The notes beneath the pieces are model-generated. The model had not been told where the DNA came from. It made no database searches and saw only the letters and a program-made list of their open reading frames with translations. A DNA stretch of 64,000 bases from positions 77,559,392 through 77,623,391 of the forward strand of contig NC_035444.2 of the NCBI RefSeq assembly GCF_002127325.2, given 5' to 3'. The DNA comes from Helianthus annuus (Eukaryota; Streptophyta; Magnoliopsida; Asterales; Asteraceae). The translations under genes and the position numbers were made by a program. Each line of letters begins with the position of its first letter. Position 1 is the stretch's first letter. This document shows positions 1 through 15,095 of the stretch, in pieces.

Positions 1-679
1 ATCTAACCAGTGATCCTTGTTTCTTTGGCAGACAGTGATCCTCAGCAGGACTTCAGGATCAGGATCATGGGACATTATGGTGATCCTCATACTAACGCTA
101 CTTCCGCTCAATACAATATTGTTTTGCAGGAACATCTAGCAGGATATGCTCTAGACATCATGATCCAGGACGCGTCTTCACAATTATGGCAAGAGCTTAA
201 TTGAAGAAAGACGTTGCACAGGATATGGAAACTAGGCTTGATTTATGGGCGGCTATTTAGGCTAGATTGTATCTCATTTCTAAAGGGGTAATGAGCTGAA
301 TATTAGTTTAGCTACCTAAAATAGGTCACCTACACATGTATAATACCACTCTTCCTCATTCCGGAAGAAAACACACGGCATACGACACAACTCTCAAACA
401 CTTAGACACTCAGTGATCCTTGTACTCAAGCTCATTACTATCCGAAGTTGTAAACTACATTTTTAATTATATTGAAGTTGGTGATCGGTAGTTTGCCATC
501 ACCCGAGGTTTTTTATGCCGGAGATCATACATTGATCAAGGGCTTTTTCCTCGTATAAATCATTGTGTCTTTGCATCTTTATCACAGAAGTGATCCTTTA
601 CTTTCATAATTAACCAAGCAATCATACCCCGTTTACATAAAGTTTGGTTACATTATCCTTGTGTGATTTTTGACCAAAC
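1..679 (+). repeat. 5' LTR of Tat-type element A, cut by the window edge
   Basis: Matches the LTR at 10080-10800 over its whole length. About 45 bases of the U3 start lie outside the window. It ends in ...GACCAAACA and is followed directly by a primer-binding site. It is very rich in the word GATCC. Compared with the other copies it shows many single-base gains and losses in short homopolymers. No gene lies in it; a small open frame near its start is incidental. Confidence 0.9.
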
Positions 680-680
680 A

Positions 681-700
681 GTTTGGCGCCCACCGTGGGG
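681..700 (+). other. Primer-binding site of element A
   Basis: The string TTGGCGCCCACCGTGGGGC begins two bases after the LTR end. The same string, reverse-complemented, follows the LTRs at 20276 and 22057. It ends in the expected complement of a tRNA CCA tail (TGG). I did not identify the priming tRNA. Confidence 0.8.
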
Positions 701-756
701 CAATTGGTGCTTCATTCATAAGAAAATCTTTTGTTCGAATCATTTCAAAGAGTTAC

Positions 757-3442
757 ATGGCTTCATCATTGAAGAACACGTCCACGGCGATGTCTGCGGT
801 CACCTCAATCATAGATCACCTTGCCTCCTCCACCGGCAGGATCTCAGAAAAATACTGAGAAGAGATCAACTCCCACTTTCTCTAAACCTCTATCTTCTTC
901 TGCTATGAATTCTTCTATTCCCAGTACTAGTGATGTATTTGCTTTAAATTTTGCAGATGAAGGATCGTATGCAGCGGCAAGATGAAACTAACGAAAGGAT
1001 CCTCAGGGAAATTGGAGATCTCAAAAGACAAAAGAAAGCGGCAGAGGATCATTCTCCACTGATGCCCAAATCCTTGAGCTTCGATACTCCAATGATCACT
1101 TCCCAGCCATCAGGGATCCCCGACGTGCAAATCATAGGGAGTCAAGAGGATCACGTCTCAACTCGGCAGCAATGACTCAGACATCAGATTCACATTTTCA
1201 GCCAATAGGATCCTATCCTCAATACATGGGATCCTTCATGAATCCGGGAGCCTATCCGGGGGCACAGCAGTTTCAAGGATCCTACTTTGTTCCAGGATCA
1301 TTCCAAGGCCAAGGATCCTCCTTTGTTCCCAGGGATCATCCCAGGTTCACGGATCCTCCTTTGTTCCAGGATCATCCCAGGTTCACGGATCCTCCTTTGT
1401 TCAGGATCATCCCAGGTTCACGGATCCTCCTTTGTTCCAGGATCATCCCAGGTTCACGGATCCTCCTTCGTTCCAGGATCATCCCAGATACCAGGATCCT
1501 TACAGATGCCAGGATCCCTAAAAAGTCTGCAAACAGGAAGTCTAGATGTCCATCAAGGGGACTTCATTCCAATGCAGACCATTGCTTCCACTGGTCCCTC
1601 CGTTGTTCCAGAATCCCAGCAATAATGGATTCCCTAACTTGAACCCAATGGGAGGTAACACTTTAAATAATTATCCTACCAACTAACCTTGGATTCATGC
1701 AGGATACAGGTACCAATCATGCTATGGCCAGGGAATTACAGAAACTAAAGGACATGATCTCAAGTGTTTCCAGGGGTAGTCAAGCCTATCCCAGAGATTG
1801 CAGATGGGAGCCACAAGGTATCTCGCTTTGCACCACCAATCTGTGATGCAGAGGTACCCAAAAGGTTCCATATCCCTACCATGAAGCTGTATGATGGCAC
1901 AACGGATCCAGAGGAGCATATAGCACAATACAGGGAAAGGATGGAAATCAATCCTATCCCAGAAAAGTTGAAGGAAGCATGCCTATGTAAAGGATTTGGA
2001 TCCACTCTAACTGGATCAGCTCTTAAGTGGCTGCTAAGTCTTCCCCCTACTCTATTACTTCATTTGCTAATTTAGTTAATTTATTCAATAACCAATTCTC
2101 TTGTAGTAGAAAATTTGAAAAATTAACTAGCGATTTGTACAGGATAACTCAAAATCATAATGAATCATTAAGGGATTATATAACTAAATTTAGTAAAGAA
2201 TCCTTGGACATTCCCAACTTGGATATGGCTACGGCTGTTGAAGCCTTCAAAATGGGACTGCTTAAGGATTCATTATTCTATGATGATCTTGTTATGACAC
2301 CATGCAGGAATTTAGATGAAGTAAGAACTCGAGCACTCAGGTTTATCCGGCTAGAGGATGACAAGAGGATCCAGGAGAGACAAATGGGATCCTCAAAACC
2401 GGAGAAGCAAGGATCCTCCTTCAAGAGCAACAAATTCAAATCCTACCATAGGAATGAGAACAAGAATGTGCATGCTGTAGACCAGGAAGAGGATGATGAA
2501 GATTATCCTCCAATCTCAGAATATTGTTTCTCCGTTGATAATCATGAACTGATCCTTGCAATGCAGAATCTAGGTGAAAAAGCCAGATGGCCCAGGAAGA
2601 ATGATAAAACCATCCGGGACTAAAGATAAGTCCAAATGGTGTGCATACCATGAGGATTTCGGGCATCTGACTGAAGATTGCATAGCCTTAAGAAAAGAAA
2701 TTGGATACCTGCTAAGCAAGGGGCATCTAAAAGAATTGTTGGGGAGAAAAAAGCAAAGGACCCAGGATCCTGAAAGGATCCCTGAAAAGGCTCCAGCACC
2801 TCCGGCAAACGCACAAGTGATTAACTTTATATCCGGAGGATCAGACATTTGTGGTACATCCTTTTCAGCGGCCAAAAGACATGCAAAAAGAATCAAAAAT
2901 GGATAATGGAGAAAGGCCTATTAGAACCTCAAGTGTCTCAGAAGGGAAGATGATAACATTTGATGAGGATGATCGCATTAACATTCAGGATCCTCACCAT
3001 GATAGTTTTAGTTATCACTCTCTTTATCTCTAACCATTTGGTCCGCAGGATCCTTATTGACGGAGGGAGCTCAGTGAACATTATCCAGCTTGATGTCCTG
3101 AAGAAGATGGGAATCCCAGAATCAGACATCACACCAAGATCCTCCGTGCTTGTAGGATTCAGTGGGGAAACGAAGAAAACTCTGGGGGACATCAAACTCC
3201 CAATCTACGTGGAAGGATTACATAATTACCAAAAATTTTGTGTTATTGACTGTTTATCTTGTTGCAACGTTATCCTTGGCAGGCCTTGGATACATGACAT
3301 GAAAGCAGTTCCATCTACCTACCATCAATGTGTGAAGCTCCCTAGCCCATGGGGGATAATCAAGATCGACAGTGATCAGCAAGAGGCTAAGGATTGCTAT
3401 ACCTCATCCATGAAGCCAACCTCGAAGCCAAGGGAGCAATAG
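757..3442 (+). pseudogene. gag-protease of element A, frameshifted
   Basis: Structural polyprotein and aspartic protease of a Tat-lineage Ty3/gypsy element. The start MASSLKNTSTAMSAV matches the intact start in the minus-strand copy at 20196. Order: Ser/Pro-rich N-terminus, a coiled stretch (about 950-1060), a 12-residue GSSFVPGSSQV repeat (about 1290-1500), the conserved gag core (RFAPPICDAEVPKRF, about 1815-2620), a CX2HX4HX4C zinc knuckle (WCAYHEDFGHLTEDC, about 2640) and a protease with the DGGSS active site (about 3060). The frame is broken by several one-base indels; those near 2045, 2605, 2886 and 3005 are in homopolymers and are absent from copy B. The frame ends at the TAG at 3440. 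Non-functional as read, but possibly intact if those indels are assembly errors. Confidence 0.8.
1290..1500 (+). repeat. 36-bp tandem repeat inside gag
   Basis: About five copies of a 36-bp unit built on GGATCCTCCTTTGTTCCAGG, encoding the peptide GSSFVPGSSQV. Small length changes shift the frame here in element A. The same array, three to four units and in frame, is in the minus-strand gag at 19590-19703, so the number of units varies between copies. Confidence 0.8.
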
Positions 3443-6748
<3,306 letters not shown>

Positions 6749-8147
6749 ACATGATCCTTCATGCATGTGATCCTTACATTGAAGTATCCTTGAAGGATCT
6801 CGGAGATATCAGTAATCCTTACTCTGGTAATACGCTTATCCTAAAAACTATTGCATTTTCTTACTTTTTGCCTAAGGATAAGGATCATGTATCCTTCATC
6901 CTCTACTCACAAACCATTTGAGTTATGATAGTTCAGGTATCTTCAGCAAATCGTCAAAGATCTCCAAAAGCACCGCAGATCCTTGGGTCCAACCCCAGTT
7001 ATCCTTGGGATTATCCCCAGTTTCCGCCAGCAGCGCACGATGATCCTGGTATAGTTCACGTCTTTGGGACCAGTACCCACTTTCGGGGCTGACAACCTCA
7101 TCGTACTGGCTATATTTAGGATCCTACGTATAATGGTAGACGTACCATACATCCGTTCCTAAGGTTTCTAACGTTTTCACGTTAGCTAAGGTTTTGACAT
7201 TTTCATGTCACTAAGTTTGGATAGCCGCCAGTAAGGGCCATACTCCAGCTTACGTACGATCCTTTGGGCTTGTCCCCAGTTATCCTTTGGGCTTGTCCCC
7301 AGTTATCCTTTGGGCTTGTCCCCAGTGATCCGCCGGGATCATCCCCAGTTATCCTTTGGGCATGTCCCCAGTTACTAATTTATCTTTTACATTGGCTTAG
7401 TCCCAAGTTATATCTCACTTTTCAGGTTTTGGAAGTCTAAACATATAAGGGTCCTTAATCCTTATTAACTATCAAAGTCTTATCTATGATTGTCTTGATT
7501 GAAGGTTAGGATCCTAACGTGGATCCTCAGGTATGATCCTTGACTATTTTTGATTATACTCTTTATCCTAACCAACCCTTATACTTTGACAACCGAACCT
7601 ATGATCCTTGAACTAAAACACTTTGAGAATCTTCAATATGAGGATATTTGATCTAGGATCATATCCTAAGTTTATTAAACACTTTTTCAACTCTTGTTAT
7701 TTTAACAAATATAGCAATTGAGAAATAAGAGGATTATTGAAGGATAACAACACAAGATAAGCCAGAAAGATTAAAGTTATATTATTAACAAAAGGATCTT
7801 TAACCCTTTCAAAAAAGTTGTCAAAATTGCCAACCCACATTTCTACCAGCAAAACGTGGCCCGTCCACATGGGTTGGCAAAGGGTGTCCATTGTCTATGC
7901 GGTCTTAGCATTGTGCAGGAAATTAAAAGCGGCAGGATCACAAAGGCTTCATCCCCCAAACAGAGGATCCCTCCACCTTTTGTAATCCTACCTATTGTTC
8001 AAAGGATCCAGGATCCTCGACCCTAAAAACTATTGTTCGAAGATTACAGACCATAATTGTTTCAAACACCACAAACTACTGTCAAAATTTAAAAAAATTG
8101 GGCTCCGGCTATGTCTAGAAGTTTCCATCATTGCCCAATCTTGCAGC
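6749..8147. other. 3' non-coding region of element A between pol and the antisense gene
   Basis: No supported gene. It holds a tandem array (7257-7375), CCCCAGTT-rich repeats near 6990-7030, and the untranslated end of the antisense gene. GATCC words are dense throughout. The same organisation is seen in element B (15096-16528). Confidence 0.7.
7257..7375 (+). repeat. Short tandem array, unit ATCCTTTGGGCTTGTCCCCAG
   Basis: Five imperfect units of 24-26 bp, each ending in CCCCAGTT or CCCCAGTG, between pol and the antisense gene. B has a related array at 15603-15745 with a different unit order, so the array is evolving by unit gain and loss. Confidence 0.8.
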
Positions 8148-9754
8148 TCAAACCTTCGCTGCACCATCACCACCAGCTCCACTCGCCTCCCCCTGATCCT
8201 TACCGGAATCTCCACCTACAAGCATAGGGATATCCTCAACATCATCGTCATCCTCCAACTCTGCTAGCCTTGCCTTCCAGCCTTCAATGTCCCATGTGCT
8301 CTTATCAAAGGAAGGATCCTGAGCCTCCGTGGCCATCTGCAGTCGTATCTTGTACATAGCCATCGCGGCAGAGACTTTAGCGTCCTGAGTAATGTCATGC
8401 TTCTCATAATCGAACTTGATCAATGCTTTGACAGCCTCATCCTTAACAGCCCGGATCTTCTTCTCAAGATCAGTGATCTTGAGATCCTTCAGCACACCCA
8501 TTTGATGAAGGTCGGCAATCTGGCGATCCTGATCTTCAACGTGGCCAACATAAGATTCTATTTCAGTAAGTTTCTGCAAAAACAACAGGATATAACGTCA
8601 GACACGGGTGATCCTCAAAAACCATCAGGATAACCAACAGGGGCAGTGATCCTGACCTCGTTGACAGAATCAAGAAATTGCTGACGGAGGAGGGGGAATC
8701 CTTGAAGATCCTCAGAAACTTTCCTCTTCTTTCCCTTACCCCTAATGGGTAATTTAGGGGCTGAAGCAGAAGGACTAGCAACCGAAGTCTTCTTCTTCGA
8801 AGACGTGACCTTGGCAAGATCATCAATCCCAAACAAGGAGGCAGATTTGGCAGACTTAGCAGATTTTCCAGCACCTACGCAATTCAGAAACAAGATAAGT
8901 TCCCTTGTTAAATTAAATACTCTTACATAAAGCTTACTTTCTATGAGGATACTTACTTGACATTGTGGCAGATGCAGAGGATATCTCTTGAGAATCTTGA
9001 ATAGTGACTTGGAAGCTTCTAACTTCAGGATCAAGCTTTTTAAAAGCTAGGACTCTCTCTTTTGCAGCGGGGCTTAACTTCAGATGAGTAATGGATATAG
9101 CTGCACAAGAAATAAAAAGAGATATTAGTGATCTTCATCAAATGAGACAGGACTGATAGTGATCCTTCGAGGATCCTCTACCCTACCATGAGTAGCCCAC
9201 TCCTTGGGCAGATCATTCCCATTAGGGAGGGAATCCCTTCTCACGAAGAAGAAACGACGCTTCCAATTTGTGTCATTTTTGGTAACTTTCAAAACAGGAT
9301 GATCCTCCCCGGCCTTCCGTTTCAACAAATATCGATGAGAACCAAACGTGGTAAGATCATAAAGTGCGGCCAGCTCTGCCATCCCTAAATCAATCCCCTC
9401 TTGCTCGATGATCCTCTCGAAGGTATACAAGACCCTCCAGATCATCGGCATAGCTTGGATATAAGATATGCCGGTCAGAGAAAAGAAAGATTGGGTGAAG
9501 GCCGGAAAAGGATACGAATATCCTATGATAAATGGAGTCGCAGGAAAGATCACCCAGGTATCTGAAGTAAAATCACTCAAGGCAGTGGATGTGAAGGATT
9601 TGAAAACAGCATCCGCCGGAAAGCAATGACGGATCCTATCTACATGAGCATCGGTAAAGCAACATCTCTCCGTAGGAGAATCCTTAATGATCCCTTGGCT
9701 TTTCAGGGGACTATCCTTCTTGGAATCCTTGTGTGGAGAATTCCGGAGCAACAT
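8148..9754 (-). CDS. Antisense spliced gene (aORF) of element A, four exons
   Basis: Extra gene on the strand opposite gag-pol, in the 3' part of the element, as known for Tat-lineage elements. Proposed exons: 9754-9154, 9100-8957, 8874-8657, 8573-8148. These give 1389 nt with matching phases and a 462-aa product; exons 1-3 have the same lengths in B (exon 4 is 6 nt shorter). Exon 1 is a globular part (LTGISYIQAMPMIWRVLYTFE... LGMAELAALYDL) resembling the Pfam family 'putative gypsy type transposon'. Exon 3 is Lys/Ser-rich with KGKKRK, a possible nuclear signal. Exon 4 is a predicted coiled coil with an acidic end. The exon 1 donor (A|GTCCTG) is weak and chosen by phase; the exon 3 donor is GTCAGG. 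Function unknown. I am sure of the gene, less of the exon 1 donor. Confidence 0.75.
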
Positions 9755-10079
9755 GTTTGTGACGGAACAGAAACAGAGACGGAGTAGAAAAAACAGAGCA
9801 AAGAGAAGGAAGAAGGGAAAGAAAGAAGAAGAGGATACCTGATCAGTCTTCGATAGCGATTATAAAGGGAAGATATCTCGAATTTAAATGCAAAATGATC
9901 CTAACCCTATCTCCTATTTATAATCATGATTTGCAGGGATTGTCACATCCATGACGTAATGATCACAACGGCTAGTTCAATATTAACGGCTAGTTATTCG
10001 GAGTTGCCCGTTGGGGATAAAATCAAAACAAAATATAACTCGTCTATTTACAATTAACTCCTTATATTTTGGGGGCAAT
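9755..10079. other. Leader of the antisense gene and polypurine tract of element A
   Basis: AG-rich leader immediately upstream of the antisense start (9755-9850) and AT-rich sequence toward the 3' LTR. It contains ATTTATAATC-like TATA candidates near 9915. The purine tract TATTTTGGGGGCAAT (about 10065-10079) abuts the LTR and should prime plus-strand synthesis. The same arrangement is at 18152-18474. Confidence 0.6.
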
Positions 10080-10800
10080 TGTTAGGGCTGGATTTTTATT
10101 ATACGTGATCCTTATAAGTGATCCTAACCAGTGATCCTTGTTCCTTTGGCAGACAGTGATCCTCAGAAGGACTTCAGGATCAGGATCATGGGACATTATA
10201 GTGATCCTTATACTAACGGCTACTTCCGCTCAATACAATATTGTTTTGCAGGAACATCTAGCAGGATATGCTCTAGACATCATGATCCAGGGACGCGTCT
10301 TTACAATTATGGCAAGAGCTTAATTGAAGATAGACGTTGCACAGGATATGGAAACTTGGCTTGATTTATGGGCGGCTATTTAGGCTAGATTGTATCTCAT
10401 TTCTAAAGGGGTAATGAGCTGAATATTAGTTTAGCTACCTAAAATAGGTCACCTACACATGTATAAATACCACTCTTCCTCATTCGGAAGAAAACACACG
10501 GCATACGACACAACTCTCAAACACTTAGACACTCAGTGATCCTTGTACTCAGCTCATTACTATCCGAAGTTGTAACTACATTTTTATTATATTGAAGTTG
10601 GTGATCGGTAGTTGCCATCACCCGAGGTTTTTTTATGCCGGAGATCATACATTGATCAAGGGCTTTTTCCTCGTATAAATCATTGTGTCTTTGCATCTTT
10701 ATCACAGAAGTGATCCTTTACTTTCATAATTAACCAAGCATCATACCCCGTTTACATAAAGTTTGGTTACATTATCCTTGTGTGATTTTTGACCAAAACA
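10080..10800 (+). repeat. LTR shared by elements A and B (721 bp)
   Basis: Starts TGTTAGGGCTGG after a polypurine tract and ends GACCAAAACA. It serves as the 3' LTR of A. It is followed at once by B's gag at the GSHKVSR codons, with no primer-binding site, so A and B form a tandem that shares an LTR with B's first kilobase missing. Confidence 0.9.
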
Positions 10801-12434
10801 GGAGCCATAAGGTATCTCGTTTTGCACCACCAATCTGTGATGCAGAGGTACCCAAAAGGTTCCATATCCCTACTATGAAGCTGTATGACGGTACAACGGA
10901 TCCAGAGGAACACGTAGCACAATACAGGGAGAGGATGGAGATCAATCCTATCCCAGAAAAATTGAAGGAAGCATGCTTATGTAAAGGATTTGGATCCACT
11001 CTTACTGGATCAGCTCTTAAATGGCTACTAAGTCTTCCCCCTTACTCTATTACTTCATTTGCTAATTTAGTTAATTTATTCAACAACCAATTCTAGTGTA
11101 GTAGAAAATTTGAAAGATTAACCAGTGATTTATATAGGGTAACCCAAAGTCATAATGAATCATTAAGAGATTATATAACTAAATTTAGTAAAGAATCCTT
11201 GGACATTCCCAACTTGGATACGGCTACGGCTGTTGAAGCCTTCAAAATGGGACTGCTTAAGGATTCATTATTCTATGATGATCTTGTTATGACACCATGC
11301 AGGAACTTAGATGAAGTAAGAACTCGGGCACTCAGGTTCATCCGGCTAGAGGATGACAAGAGGATCCAGGAGAGACAAGTAGGATCCTCAAAACAAGATA
11401 AGCAAGGATCCTCCTTCAAGAGCAACAAATTCAAATCCTACCATAGAAATGAAAATCAGAATGTGCATGCTGTTGACCAGGAAGAGGATGATGAAGAATA
11501 TCCTCCAATCTCAGAATATTGTTTTTCTGTTGATAATCATGAACTGATCCTTGCAATGCAGAACCTAGGTGAAAAAGCTAGGTGGCCCAGGAAGAATGAT
11601 AAACCATCCGGGACTAAAGACAAGTCAAAATGGTGTGCATACCACGAGGATTTCGGGCATCTAACTGAAGATTGCATAGCCTTAAGAAAAGAAATTGGAT
11701 ACATGCTAAGCAAGGGGCACCTAAAAGAATTGCTGGGGAGAAAAAAACAAAGGACCCAGGATCCTGAAAGGATCCCCGAAAAAGCTCCAGCACCTCCGGC
11801 AAATGCACAAGTGATCAACTTTATATCCGGAGGATCAGACATCTGTGGTACATCCTTCTCGGCAGCCAAAAGACATGCAAAAGAATCAAAAATGGATAAT
11901 GGAGAAAGGCCTATTAGAACATCAAGTGTCTCAGAAGGGAAGACGATAACGTTTGATGAGGATGATCGCATTAACATTCAGGATCCTCATCATGATAGTT
12001 TAGTCATTACTCTCTTTATCTCTAACCATTTTGTCCGCAGGATCCTTATCGATGGAGGAAGCTCAGTGAACATTATCCAGCTTGATGTTCTGAAGAAAAT
12101 GGGTATCCCAGAATCAGACATCACACCAAGATCCTCCGTGCTTGTAGGATTCAGTGGAGAAACGAAGAAAACTCTGGGGGACATCAAACTCCCAATCTAC
12201 ATGGAAGGATTACATAATTATCAGAAATTTTGTGTTATTGACTGTTTATCTTGTTGCAACGTTATCCTTGGCAGGCCTTGGATACACGATATGAAAGCAG
12301 TCCCATCCACCTACCATCAATGTGTGAAGCTCCCTAGCCCATGGGGGATAATCAAGATCGACAGTGATCAGCAGGAGGCTAAGGATTGTTATACCTCATC
12401 TATGAAGCCAACCTCGAAGCCAAGGGAGCAATAG
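10801..12434 (+). pseudogene. gag-protease of element B, 5'-truncated
   Basis: Same protein as in element A, starting abruptly in the gag core (SHKVSRFAPPICDAEVPKRF). One TAG (11094-11096) replaces a Ser codon; otherwise the frame is open for about 540 codons. It includes the CX2HX4HX4C knuckle (about 11636) and the protease DGGSS motif (about 12052), and ends at the conserved TAG at 12432. Because the frame is whole here, the four gag frameshifts in A between 2045 and 3005 can be located by comparison. Confidence 0.85.
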
Positions 12435-12443
12435 CAATTACAG
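12429..12443 (+). promoter_or_regulatory. gag-pol readthrough signal (element B)
   Basis: CAA TAG CAA TTA CAG, identical to element A, with pol in the same frame downstream. Confidence 0.75.
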
Positions 12444-15095
12444 TATCCTCCGAGGAACGTCTTGGAGGCAAGGGAACAGGATGTGGACGAAATCCTTTTG
12501 GATCCTAGTGATCCTGAGTCAAAAATCTATATCGGGTCAGGGATCCTTGGCAAGATGAAAGAAGATTTACTATCCTTCCTCAAAAGACGAAAATCCACCT
12601 TTGCTTGGAAACATGAAGACATGACAGGTATATCTAAGGATATTATTACTCACAAACTTGGCATTGACAGGTCTATCAAACCAATCCATCAAAAAAGGAG
12701 GAAGTTTGCACCAGAAAGGAATGCCATTATCCAAGAAGAAGTAGAGAGACTACTTCGAGCAGGTATGATCAGAGAGGTAAAATATCCAAAATGGTTAGCC
12801 AATGTGGTTGTTGTCCAAAAGAAAAATGGAAAGTGGAGGGTATGTGTCGATTTCACTGATTTGAATAAGGCATGTCCCAAGGATCCTTTCCCATTACCCC
12901 ACATTGACTCCATGGTGGATGCAACGGCGGGGCATGAACTGTTGACCTTTATGGATGCATCCTCTGGATTCCAACAAATTCAGATGGAGCCATCTGACCA
13001 AGAGGATACAGCCTTTATGACCCCAACCTGTTTATATTGTTATATTGCCATGCCTTTTGGACTAAGAAATGCAGGTGCAACATATCAAAGGCTGGTGAAT
13101 ATGATGTTCAAAGATCAAATTTGAAAAACTATGGAGGTGTACATAGATGATATGGTGGTCAAGTCAAAGAAAGCTGAAGATCACCTAAGGGATTTGGAAG
13201 AAGCATTCGATATCCTTGATAGTTACAACATGAAACTTAATCCTTCAAAATGCCATTTTGGTGTTAAGGCAGGAAAGTTCCTAGGATACATGGTAACTCA
13301 GAGGGGCATTGAAGCAAGCCCGGAACAAATCAAAGCATTAGTAAATATCAAATCTCCTGCCAATGCCAAGGATGCTCAAAGACTGACAGGCAGGATAGCA
13401 GCTCTGAACAGGTTCATATCGAAATCCTCAGAAAAATGCAAAGAATTTTACGATATCCTAAGGAAGAATAAGAAGTTTGAATGGACTGAGAAGCATGAGA
13501 ACGCTTTACAAGCCCTTAAAGAATATATGTCCTCAGCACCAGCATTAGCAAAACCGGAAAAAGGAGATGTGTTATCCTTATACCTGGCGGTATCCTCAAC
13601 CGCTGTAAGTGCTGTCCTTGTCAAGGATCACGAAGGTACACAATATCCTATCTACTATGTAAGTAAAAGTTTACTTGATGCCGAATCCAGGTACTCACAC
13701 CTCGAAAAACTTATTCTTGCATTAATCATGGCATCCACTAAGTTAAGGCATTATTTTGAAACCCATACTATTGTTGTTAAAACTAATTTTCCAATTAAGA
13801 ATGTCCTCAGGAAACCGGAGATGTCAGGGAGAATGGCTAAGTGGGCAGTGAAGCTTAGTGCCCATGATATAAGATATGAACCAAGAACAGCCATTAAATC
13901 ACAAGCCTTAGCTGACTTTGTGGCTGATTTCAGTAGTGATCTACAAAAAGAAGCAGAATTGGAGGTCCAGCAGCTGGATGAAACCAAGGATCCTTGGATA
14001 TTACACACTGACGGATCCTCAAATGTCAAGGGCACAGGGCTCGGGATCCTACTAAAATCGCCACAGGGGGACATAATACCCCACTCCATAGCCTGTGAAT
14101 TCCAAGCAACTAACAATGAGGCTGAATATGAAGCCTTAATTGCTGGCTTGCAAATCGCTAAGGATATGGGGGTAAAATATCTCGAAGTATATGTAGACTC
14201 ATTGTTGGTCACTAATCACTTTAATGGGTCCTATGCTGTTAAAGGTGAAAAACTAACCAAGTATTTAGAGATAGTCAAAGAATTGGCACTCTCCTTTGTT
14301 TCTTTCAGCTTGACACAGGTACCAAGGGAGGAAAACACAGAGGCTGATGCATTGGCCAACCTAGGATCATCCTTGAAGATTCCAGAAGATATAAGTATCC
14401 CTATCATCCATATCCTGGCTCATGCTATCAAAAATCAGGTGGCCATGGAAATAGAAGAGGATACTGCGATGATCCCTAGTGAAGAAGCTCAACCTTATTC
14501 AGGATCATGGATCTCACCAATCATGAGATACTTGCAACACGGGGAGATTCCGATGGAAGAAAATCCTAGAGCTTTCAGGATTAAGGTATCTCAGTTCACA
14601 ATTTTGAATGATGTATTATATAAGCGATCTCTTGCAGGACCATATTTGAGATGTATTGAGGATGCCACTGGTCAAACACCTTTCTCTTTAGTATTTGGGG
14701 CAGAAGCAGTGATCCCAACAGAAATGGTGATCCCAACTGCTAGAACAAGTGCTCGTGATTCTGAAGAAAATGCTACAATCCTAGCTCAGGATTTGGATAC
14801 TATTGAAGAAATCAGGGACCTAGCTAGGATAAGGATGGCAAGCTACCAACAAAGAATGGCTGGTGCCTACAACAAAAATGTCAGAATAAGGAAGTTCCAA
14901 GTCGGAGATATGGTGTTGAGAAAAGCATTTCAAAATACTATCAATCCTGCTGACGGGAAGTTAGCACCAAAATGGGAAGGTCCCTACTTGATTGAAGCTG
15001 AAGCAGGAAAGGGGGCATACAGGTTGCTAACCATGGAAGGAAACTTGTTGCCAAGAGCCTGGAATGCTGTTCACTTAAAGAAATATTTCATGTGA
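12435..15095 (+). pseudogene. pol of element B: nonsense codon in RT and integrase deletion
   Basis: Close copy of A's pol. A GGA to TGA change (13122-13124) stops the frame ten codons before the YIDD motif. At about 14663 the frame jumps from LRCIED directly to ATGQTPFSL, removing about 1 kb that held the integrase zinc domain and the DDE catalytic core. Both RNase H domains and the integrase C-terminus remain. The element cannot make active integrase but could be mobilised by a relative such as A. Confidence 0.9.

Noticed and set aside
663..908. 81-codon ORF over the primer-binding site of element A
   Set aside because: It overlaps the PBS and the true gag start in another frame.
7257..7375. 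CRISPR-like regular repeats
   Set aside because: Units are contiguous without unique spacers, inside a plant retrotransposon.
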